NCBI GenBank assembly: GCA_965232015.1
Contig: OZ246946.1
Coordinates: forward strand, 2,418,001-2,482,000
Direction of reading: 5' to 3'
Length of the DNA stretch: 64,000 nt
From: JAJEAO01 sp963667635
GTDB taxonomy: Bacteria; Acidobacteriota; Vicinamibacteria; Marinacidobacterales; Marinacidobacteraceae
Under the pieces are notes generated by a model that saw only the letters and a list, made by a program, of their open reading frames with translations, did not search any database and had not been told where the DNA came from. The translations under genes were made by a program, and so were the position numbers. Positions 57,998 through 64,000 of the stretch are shown one piece after another (within the stretch, counting starts at the first letter, position 1; each line of letters starts with the position of its first letter).

Positions 57998-58085
57998 GTA
58001 TGGAGCGCCGCTCTCCAGAGCGGCACGATGGAGTGCGGGCTTGGGTGGGTCCCTCGGTGCCGGACTGGAGTCCGGCGCTCCATAC
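57998..58085. repeat. Pair of hairpin repeats (GCCGCTCT and GCCGGACT types)
   Basis: At 58000-58028 a unit with stem GCCGCTCT/AGAGCGGC, and at 58057-58083 one with stem GCCGGACT/AGTCCGGC followed by GCTCCAT. They are in opposite orientation and both stem types stand side by side. The rest of the 57882-58109 gap holds the promoter of the DUF1592 operon and no gene. Confidence 0.8.
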
Positions 58086-58109
58086 GGCGCGCCGGCGGGC
58101 GCGCCGGCG

Positions 58110-58601
58110 TCAGCCCACGCCCTGCGCGGCGAACTCCTCGGCCGCCTTCCGGGCGCGCTCCTCGAGCTCCTCGTGGGAGAGCGTCTCCATGTGGGTGGCG
58201 ATGGACCAGCGATGCCCGAAGGGATCCACCACCGTCGAGTGCCGGTCTCCCCAGAACTGGTCGGTGGGAGGCTGGATCTCGGTGGCGCCGTTCTCGACGG
58301 CGCGGGCATGGGTCACGTCCACCTCGGGGACGTAGAGGTGGACCGTGGTGGCGGTGCCGCCGAGAGTCTTCGGCGAGACGAAGCCGGGCGCCCCGGGAAA
58401 CTCCTGCGACAGATACACCTGCGCGTCTCCGATGCGGATCTCGGCGTGCATCACGAGGTCGTCGGGCCCGTCCATGACCGACTCGATCTCGGCGCCGAAG
58501 ACCGACTGGTACCAGTCGAGCGCCTTCCGGCCTTCGTCCACGACGAGATACGGCGTCACGCCATGAGCGCGGGGCGGGATGTAGTGGGAGGCCTTGGCCA
58601 C
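58110..58601 (-). CDS. VOC/glyoxalase-like protein (PhnB type)
   Basis: The 163-residue product is a two-module VOC fold: TPYLVVDEGRKALDWYQSVFGAEI, MHAEIRIGDAQVYLSQEFP, TVHLYVPEVDVTHARAVENGATEIQPPTDQFWGDRHSTVVDPFGHRWSIAT. The last motif is typical of PhnB/YdeI-type proteins of unknown activity rather than true glyoxalase I. A possible metal-binding His and Glu are present. It stands alone between hairpin repeats and the porin-like gene. Upstream of its start a 14-bp unit GGGGTCCCGATG is repeated. Confidence 0.88.
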   Translation of the reverse strand: MAKASHYIPPRAHGVTPYLVVDEGRKALDWYQSVFGAEIESVMDGPDDLVMHAEIRIGDAQVYLSQEFPGAPGFVSPKTLGGTATTVHLYVPEVDVTHARAVENGATEIQPPTDQFWGDRHSTVVDPFGHRWSIATHMETLSHEELEERARKAAEEFAAQGVG

Positions 58602-58702
58602 GATGAATTCTCCTTGTCACCGGCACATTGGCCGGCAGGGGGTCCCGATGGGGGTCCCGATGGCTCGGGACGAATCCCGGAGAGAACGGCGGCTGCCTTG
58701 AT

Positions 58703-59692
58703 TCAGTTCCGTCGCGGGTTGCGGAAATCGAGGATCCACTGGAACACGACGAGGATCTCGTGGTCAGAGATGCTGCCGAAATGCCAGCGGTAGTCCGCGG
58801 CGATGTGGGTCAGAACCCAGGGGAGCTCGTATCGGGTTCCCACCTTGATCGAGTTCAGGCTCTCCGGGGCCTCGATGGGGCCGTGGTTCGACTCGGTAGC
58901 GACTTCGATCGCGCCCCAGAAGCCGACCGGCCACCGCTTCCGGAACCGGGCGAAGGCGCCGAAGTGGTCCCGGCCGTCCTGTTCCCGGCGGAACGCCGCC
59001 GACCGCAGGAAGTGGCCGCCGCCGAGATCCCCGTCGAGTTGCGCGCCCGTCTGACGGGCCGGGATGAGGGCGTCGTCAGGACCGTCCTGCCCCTCGTAGT
59101 GTCCCGCGTCGAGTTTCCAAGCCACGCCGCCCGCCTCGAAGCGGCGCCCGACACTGAGCGAATAATCCTGCTCGGAGTTCTCGTCGGGGTTGAATCCGTT
59201 TCCGGCGATGACATTGAACAGCGCGTTCCACGGGCCCCGGTCCCAGGCGACGAAGACGCCCGTCTCGCGGACGCGGGTGAGGGCGGCGCCGTTGGCTGCG
59301 GTGACCATCTGGAACGCGAACGGGGCGTCGGTGAATTCCGACAACCACGCCGGGTGGCCGCGGCCGACGCGCGCCGAGAGCCCCGCCCCGAAATCCACCC
59401 GCGCCCACAGGTCGTGGACCCGCTTTTCTCCCAGATCCCACGAGGCCCGCACCTGGAAGCGGTCGCCGATGTTCGTGTGGGACCAGACGGAGACCCGCTG
59501 GAGCACGATGTCCCCGAGATCGGAGATCTCGTCGAGGAAGCGCCCGCGGAGCCGAAAGTGGAAGTCCACGGGGGACTCTTCGTCATCCGTCTGCGCGTTG
59601 GGAGCCGACTCCGCCGGGGGCGGAGGATCCTCCGCCGCGAGGGCCGGGAAGGAAAGTCCCCACACGAGGGCCGCACCGGCGAGGAAACGCAT
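58703..59692 (-). CDS. Outer-membrane beta-barrel, phosphate-selective porin-like
   Basis: About 329 residues from ATG 59692. A signal peptide (FLAGAALVWGLSFPALAA) is followed by an acidic linker and amphipathic beta strands alternating with turns (FHFRLRGRFLDEISDLGDIVLQRVSV, FQVRASWDLGEKRVHDLWARVDFGAGLSARVG), ending in aromatic FQWILDFRN, the usual outer-membrane C-terminus. The pattern is that of OprO/OprP-type or general porin-like proteins; the passenger is unknown. The tRNA-Asn gene lies 86 bases upstream; the longer frame through it is not coding. Confidence 0.72.
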   Translation of the reverse strand: MRFLAGAALVWGLSFPALAAEDPPPPAESAPNAQTDDEESPVDFHFRLRGRFLDEISDLGDIVLQRVSVWSHTNIGDRFQVRASWDLGEKRVHDLWARVDFGAGLSARVGRGHPAWLSEFTDAPFAFQMVTAANGAALTRVRETGVFVAWDRGPWNALFNVIAGNGFNPDENSEQDYSLSVGRRFEAGGVAWKLDAGHYEGQDGPDDALIPARQTGAQLDGDLGGGHFLRSAAFRREQDGRDHFGAFARFRKRWPVGFWGAIEVATESNHGPIEAPESLNSIKVGTRYELPWVLTHIAADYRWHFGSISDHEILVVFQWILDFRNPRRN

Positions 59693-59778
59693 GCCGCAAG
59701 CGTAACGGAGCGGCCGGGTGGTCATGGCGGGCGACGGACGGCCCCTCCCGAAGCGCGACCGGAAGGGACGGAGGAGGG

Positions 59779-59853
59779 TGGCTCCACGGGTAGGACTTGA
59801 ACCTACAACCAACGGATTAACAGTCCGCTGCTCTGCCATTGAGCTACCGTGGA
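59779..59853 (-). tRNA. tRNA-Asn (GTT)
   Basis: The minus strand folds as a full cloverleaf: acceptor TCCACGG/CCGTGGA, D arm AGCTCAATGGCAGAGC, anticodon arm with CTGTTAATC (anticodon GTT), T arm GTAGGTTCAAGTCCTAC. CCA is encoded at 59779-59781, so these 75 nt are complete. Confidence 0.97.
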
Positions 59854-59969
59854 TGCTCACGCGCCCCCCGGACCGGGGGGCGCGGATCATAGCAGTCGGG
59901 AAGCGTTCGGCTGTCGCGCCGCGGGGGCCTGCCGCCTCCGCGCCGAAGCGACGCCAGGCGGGCTCCCGG

Positions 59970-61559
59970 CTACCGGTACCGCTCGTTCCACCAATCCCGG
60001 CGCGGCATCGTCATCCCGTTCCGGTTCTCGGCCCAGGCGAAGAAGTCGCGGTTGTCCGCCTGGTGGATGACGACCCGCCGGTACGCATCCAGCAAACCGG
60101 TCCCGGCGCCGGCGCTCTCGAGGTAGTCCAGCACATCCGTCCCGCCTCGCTCGGGCAGTCCATGGCGCTTCACGAAGGGAATGAAGGCGTGGGCGAAGGG
60201 TTGGAAGTCCGCGCAGGAGTGGAGGTAGGTCCCCTGCGGCCACTGATTCGACACCATGTCGTTCCGCGAGTACTCGAAAGCAGTGCGGTTCAGGTCGATG
60301 CGGGCCCTGACCACCTCGAGCAGATCCTCCGATTCCGCGAACAACCGGTGATACTGCAGCTCGGACCACGTCTCCTGAAACTTCTCGGGAGTCCATTCGT
60401 CGAACCGGTAGTTGCCCTGAGGCATGTCGGACGCGACGTAGTACTGCGCGAACTGGCAGAAGTTCGTCAGGTCCTCGTATCCCGCCTTGTTGCAGGGGCC
60501 GCCCATGTCGATCACTCCGAGGGGTCTTCCGAGCTCCTCCGTCCAGTGGGCGAGCACCTCGTTCGCGTCGTCGTACATCAATCTGTACTCGAGGAGACGC
60601 CCGCCGGCGGCCCCGTGGCCGTGGTAGTTGAGGTGATGTTCCGAGTCGGGGTACCGCGACACGAGATAGCTGGTGATCTTCTTGAACGTCTCGCGCAGAA
60701 ATCGGCTGACTTCGGGAGTGGAGTTCTCGTTCGGAGGCAACGGCGGCATCCCGGGAAAGGCCAGCACCCGATAGCTCTCCCGGTAGGCCGTGTATTCCTC
60801 GGGCGAGATGTCTTCGATCTGGCCGCGCGAGTGGTCGAACGAGTTGTCGAATTCGTACACGTGGACGGCGCGCTCCCCTTCCCAGAGCACCGCCTCGACG
60901 TACTTGAGGTTCGGGCTCTCCTTGAGGGGCGCGCCCTCCGCCCAACCCCCCAGGCCGTCTTCCACGAACGGGCTCCACTCCTCGTTCACCAGAACCGCTC
61001 GCAACATGACGTGATGCCGATCGTGGGTCGGCAGAGGCGTCCGGACTTCGTGGGTCAGCACGACTTGATCGTCGCGTCGGACTTCCACGGTCGCAGCGCC
61101 CGGTCCGACGGCGCGCCAACGCCACGTGCGGAGTCCCCCGTCGCGCAACTCGAGGACCGCGGAATTCGTCGAGATCGCCCCCCAGTCACCGAGATCCGGA
61201 CCGGCGACCCCATCCTGGACCACGGCGAAAAAGCCCTCCTGACCCCAGTACACATCGTCGGGAACCGGGGGCGAGGGTTCGAAGGCGAACTGCTCCGGCT
61301 GCGGTTCGGGCTCGGGCGGCGGCGGCTCGGGCGCGGGCGGCGGCTCGGGCGCGGGCGGCGGCTCGGGCGCGGGCGGTGGCTCGGGCGCGGGCGTCGGCGC
61401 CACGGACTCGTCGCCCTCACAGCCCGGGCCGGCGACAGCAGCGGCAGAGAGCAGCGCCACGAGGCCGATCCCCCGCTTCCAGCCCCGCCACCTCAAGCCG
61501 TCACCCACGGGCCGGGAACCACCCGACACAACCCGTTCGCCCGAACCTGCTCTCGGCAT
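59970..61559 (-). CDS. Lipoprotein with clan-CD (clostripain C11-like) peptidase domain
   Basis: About 529 residues. A lipoprotein signal (IGLVALLSAAAVAGPGC) is followed by a repetitive Pro-rich linker (PAPEPPPAPEPPP, from 18-bp DNA repeats near 61320-61390), a beta domain, and a peptidase-like domain. The candidate catalytic dyad is His in HHLNYHGHGAAGG and Cys in IDMGGPCNKAGYEDL, followed by QFAQYYVASDMPQGNYRFDEW, as in C11 peptidases. It is likely a surface or periplasmic Cys peptidase or an inactive relative. ATG 61559 has GGAG 8 bases before it; GTG 61508 is an alternative that would give a shorter signal. Confidence 0.7.
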   Translation of the reverse strand: MPRAGSGERVVSGGSRPVGDGLRWRGWKRGIGLVALLSAAAVAGPGCEGDESVAPTPAPEPPPAPEPPPAPEPPPAPEPPPPEPEPQPEQFAFEPSPPVPDDVYWGQEGFFAVVQDGVAGPDLGDWGAISTNSAVLELRDGGLRTWRWRAVGPGAATVEVRRDDQVVLTHEVRTPLPTHDRHHVMLRAVLVNEEWSPFVEDGLGGWAEGAPLKESPNLKYVEAVLWEGERAVHVYEFDNSFDHSRGQIEDISPEEYTAYRESYRVLAFPGMPPLPPNENSTPEVSRFLRETFKKITSYLVSRYPDSEHHLNYHGHGAAGGRLLEYRLMYDDANEVLAHWTEELGRPLGVIDMGGPCNKAGYEDLTNFCQFAQYYVASDMPQGNYRFDEWTPEKFQETWSELQYHRLFAESEDLLEVVRARIDLNRTAFEYSRNDMVSNQWPQGTYLHSCADFQPFAHAFIPFVKRHGLPERGGTDVLDYLESAGAGTGLLDAYRRVVIHQADNRDFFAWAENRNGMTMPRRDWWNERYR

Positions 61560-61726
61560 CGCACTCGCTCCAGGGGCCGCCGGACCGCCCGCGCCAATCG
61601 CATCACGGACGCCCCTGCGACCGCCCGTTCCAGAGCGTAGCACCCGGCGCGGGCCAGCCGGAGCCCGGTTCAGACGGCTGGCGCGACCGGACGGACCCGG
61701 GGCGCTCCGCACGAGAGGGGGACTCC

Positions 61727-62383
61727 CTACGGGGCTCTGTCGCGCCGCTTCGGAGAACTCCGATCGGCAGAACGGGAGCGGTCCACCCCGATCTGGCTGC
61801 GATGCTGGAGGGCCTCGGCCATCGTCGTCCGGTCGGTGTGGACCAGCTCGGAACCCATGGGGATGCCGATTCCGATCCGGGTGACCCGGACCGCCTGCCC
61901 CTGGAGGAAGTGGGCGAGGAGCGCCGCGGTGGATTCGCCGTCATTCGTGGGATTCGTGGCGAGGAGCACTTCCTCGAACGAACCGCCGCGAACCCGCGCG
62001 ATGAGGGCCCGGATCTGGGGATCGTCCTCGGGGGCGTAGCGGCCCGAGAGCCCGCCGGCCAGCACGTGGTACCGACCCCGGAACGTTCCCGGCTTCTCGA
62101 CCGCCGCGATATCGGCGGGGTCCTCGACGACGCACAGCACCGGCTCGATCCGATCTCCGCTTCGACAGAGGCCGCACGGCTGGGCCTCCGTGAAGTTGCC
62201 GCAGTCCCGGCACCGGGTCACGAGGTCGTGGAGCGTGGAGGCCGCCGCCCCGAGCGCATCGGCGCGCTCCCGATCCCCGGCGAGCAGGTGGAACGCGATC
62301 CGGGCCGCGGACTTCTCGCCGATCCCCGGGAGCCGTTTCAGCTCCTGCATCAGCCGCAGGAGCGGTTCCGGGAAGGCGCTCAC
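61727..62383 (-). CDS. recR: Recombination protein RecR
   Basis: The 218-residue product has the helix-hairpin-helix (LMQELKRLPGIGEKSAARIAFHLL), a Cys4 zinc finger (CRDCGNFTEAQPCGLC), the Toprim domain (VLCVVEDPADIAAVEKPGTFRGRYHVLAGGLS) and the Walker-B-like motif TNPTNDGESTAALLAHFL. It loads RecA at gaps with RecO and RecF. The C-terminal tail of about 20 residues (RSADRSSPKRRDRAP) is longer than usual. The start overlaps the ybaB stop (62380-62383). Confidence 0.96.
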   Translation of the reverse strand: MSAFPEPLLRLMQELKRLPGIGEKSAARIAFHLLAGDRERADALGAAASTLHDLVTRCRDCGNFTEAQPCGLCRSGDRIEPVLCVVEDPADIAAVEKPGTFRGRYHVLAGGLSGRYAPEDDPQIRALIARVRGGSFEEVLLATNPTNDGESTAALLAHFLQGQAVRVTRIGIGIPMGSELVHTDRTTMAEALQHRSQIGVDRSRSADRSSPKRRDRAP

Positions 62384-62691
62384 ATCCCGCCGGCTCCGCC
62401 CAGCATCCCGCCGAGATCACCCATCGAACGGAGTTCGGTCTGAAGCTGGCGGTCGAGGCTCTTCATCGCATCGTTGATCGCCGCCTGGAGCAGTTTCTCG
62501 AGGAGGCGCACATCGCCACGCTCCACGAGCTCGGGCGCAATCGTCACCTTGCGGACCTTGCGGGCGCCGTTCACGCGCACCCGGACCTGGCCCTTGCCGG
62601 CGGAGCCTTCGCTCTCGATGCGCTCGATCTGTTTCTTCATCCGCCGGAGCTGGCGGATCTGTCGGGTGGTCTGTCCGAGTTTCGACAGCAT
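62380..62691 (-). CDS. YbaB/EbfC family nucleoid-associated protein
   Basis: The 103-residue product has the tweezers-like fold: an N-terminal helix, a three-strand sheet (GKGQVRVRVNGARKVRKVTIAPELV), and a C-terminal helix (LLEKLLQAAINDAMKSLDRQLQTELRSM) with a Gly/Met-rich tail. It binds DNA as a dimer. It stands between dnaX and recR, the usual order, with ATGA overlap to recR and 43 bases to dnaX. Confidence 0.95.
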   Translation of the reverse strand: MLSKLGQTTRQIRQLRRMKKQIERIESEGSAGKGQVRVRVNGARKVRKVTIAPELVERGDVRLLEKLLQAAINDAMKSLDRQLQTELRSMGDLGGMLGGAGGM

Positions 62692-62734
62692 GATGGGCTC
62701 CGATCAGGGTTCGCGCCGGAGGCGCGGAGAGGAA

Positions 62735-64000
62735 TCAGCCGTTCGCGGGCTTCGCGGAAGCCTCGAAACGGCGGGTCGAGACGATGGATCCGCCGAACGC
62801 CCTCTGGTAGTCGCGAACCACCGGCGGGGGTTCGACTTCGCCAAGCGGCGCCGCCGCGCTGGGGGCCCGCCGCTTCCGCGCCGGAGCGGGTCGCGACGAC
62901 GGTTTGCGGGGCGCTTTCGCTCCCGGGACGGGACGCGGGGGGGGCTTCCCCGGACTCGCCGGGGGCGGCGGCTTGTCCAGCCGGGCCACGAGGTCCTCGA
63001 ACGCGGCGAGGCGCGGCATCTCGACCAGTTTGAGGAGGGCCATTTCGAGATGGAAGCGCGGCTCGGGAGACCAGCGCAGCCCCTGTTCGGCCTGGGTCAG
63101 GACATCGAGGCTCCGCAGGAGGTCCTCGTCGGAAAACGTCCCGGCGAACTCGGCCAGATGCTCCCGCTCCCCCGCCCATTCGAGGAGCTCCGGGTCCTTC
63201 GGGGCGGCGCGGACGACGATCACGTCCCGCAGGTAGTGGGTCAGCAACAGCACGAAGTGCCGCAGGTCGCGGCCGCCGTCCACGAGTTCCCGGACCACCT
63301 CGAAGACGGCCCCGCGGTCCGCGCCGGCGATCGCCGCCGCCACCCGTCGGCAAAGCGCCACATCGGGCACTCCCAGGATGTCGCTCACCGCCTCCGCCGA
63401 GATCGGGCCATCCACGGCGCCGATGACCTGGTCGAATGCGGAGAGGGCGTCGCGGAGACTGCCCTGCCCGACCCGGGCGACCTGGTGGAGAGCGTCGTCG
63501 GTGGCCTCGACCTCCTGATCATCCGCGATCTGCCGAAGCCGCGCGGCGATCACCCGGGGCGCCACCGTGCGGAACTCGAACTCCTGGCACCGGGAGAGGA
63601 TGGTGTCGGGAATCTTGTGGATCTCGGTGGTCGCGAACAGGAACTTCACGTGGGGAGGAGGTTCCTCGAGGGTCTTCAGCAGCGCGTTGAAGGCCTCCCG
63701 ACTCAGCATGTGCACCTCGTCCACGAGGAAAATGCGGAAACGGTCGCGGGAGGGCGCGTAATGCGCGGTCTCGATGATCTCGCGGGCGTTGGCGACGCCG
63801 CTGTGGCTTGCGCCGTCGATCTCGGGCACGTCACGGGAGTAACCGCCGGCGATTTCCCGGCAGGAGAGACAGTCGCCGCACGGCTCCGGGTTGGGACCGT
63901 CGGTGGCGTGGCAGTTGAGGGCCTTGGCGAGGATGCGGGCCGTCGAGGTCTTGCCGACGCCGCGCGGGCCGGCGAACAGGAACGCGTTCCAGATGCGACC
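62735..64000 (-). CDS. dnaX: DNA polymerase III subunit gamma/tau, 5'-truncated
   Basis: The frame runs off the right edge of the window; about 422 residues of the C-terminal side are visible. It begins just before Walker A GPRGVGKTST, then zinc-binding CGDCLSC, DVPEIDGASHSGVANAR, Walker B/sensor IFLVDEVHMLSREAFNALLKTLEEPPPHVKFLFATTEIHKIPDTILSRCQ (in part) and the collar domain, ending in a Pro/Lys-rich tail. It is the clamp-loader motor of replication. No A- or AAG-type slippery site for gamma production stands out in the visible part. First gene of the dnaX-ybaB-recR operon. Confidence 0.95.
   Translation of the reverse strand, partial: GRIWNAFLFAGPRGVGKTSTARILAKALNCHATDGPNPEPCGDCLSCREIAGGYSRDVPEIDGASHSGVANAREIIETAHYAPSRDRFRIFLVDEVHMLSREAFNALLKTLEEPPPHVKFLFATTEIHKIPDTILSRCQEFEFRTVAPRVIAARLRQIADDQEVEATDDALHQVARVGQGSLRDALSAFDQVIGAVDGPISAEAVSDILGVPDVALCRRVAAAIAGADRGAVFEVVRELVDGGRDLRHFVLLLTHYLRDVIVVRAAPKDPELLEWAGEREHLAEFAGTFSDEDLLRSLDVLTQAEQGLRWSPEPRFHLEMALLKLVEMPRLAAFEDLVARLDKPPPPASPGKPPPRPVPGAKAPRKPSSRPAPARKRRAPSAAAPLGEVEPPPVVRDYQRAFGGSIVSTRRFEASAKPANG

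Noticed and set aside
62735..64000. A programmed frameshift in dnaX for a gamma product.
   Set aside because: No run of A or T suited to slippage is visible in the part inside the window.

Overview
The window is a 64 kb piece of a very GC-rich, Gram-negative bacterial chromosome. Lipoproteins, a TolC-free porin-like outer-membrane protein, periplasmic cytochromes and a Tat-exported protein all point to two membranes. The planctomycete-type cytochrome / DUF1552 pair, an aconitase-X hydroxyproline cluster, PQQ dehydrogenases and palindromic intergenic repeats are typical of Acidobacteriota, Gemmatimonadota or related uncultured lineages. I favour Acidobacteriota, but the phylum is an inference.

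Layout. 1-7.0 kb: TPR protein end, lipoprotein/metalloprotease pair, acetyltransferase, a 3-hydroxyacyl-CoA dehydrogenase whose C-terminus is made of repeat DNA, an enoyl-CoA hydratase, and a secreted peroxiredoxin with an in-frame UGA exactly at the peroxidatic residue (predicted selenoprotein). 7.2-16.3 kb: housekeeping genes greA, nfeD-slipin, a SPOR protein, prfB (with its programmed +1 frameshift), gcvT, gcvH, RNase P RNA, a sugar-nucleotide epimerase and an M23 peptidase. 16.5-23.4 kb: a probable hydroxyproline/proline catabolic cluster (aconitase X, NSS transporter, pyrroline-2-carboxylate reductase-like protein, proline dehydrogenase, DapA-family enzyme). 23.4-31.5 kb: repeats, tmRNA, lytic transglycosylase, aminotransferase, TPR/thioredoxin-like protein, coiled-coil membrane protein, HAD dehalogenase.

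31.5-44.6 kb: a cytochrome c / PQQ dehydrogenase / beta-propeller operon, divergent from a GcvT-like plus Rieske oxygenase pair (probable oxidative N- or O-demethylation), then a gliding-type ABC exporter operon and a di-haem cytochrome. 44.7-51.8 kb: a lower-GC accessory island with an N6-adenine methylase/nuclease-like fusion, a tiny partner gene, a dead IS1595-type transposase, a C5-cytosine methylase and a MORC/MutL-like GHKL ATPase fused to a PD-(D/E)XK nuclease, probably a restriction or antiphage locus. 52-64 kb: an ankyrin / DUF1552 / DUF1592-type cytochrome operon, glyoxalase-like protein, porin, tRNA-Asn, a clan-CD peptidase-like lipoprotein, and the conserved dnaX-ybaB-recR operon cut by the window edge.

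Two repeat families are scattered between genes: MITE-like elements with inverted ends and 4-bp target duplications (three copies), and short hairpin repeats whose stems vary in a compensatory way. They account for most gene-free DNA here.
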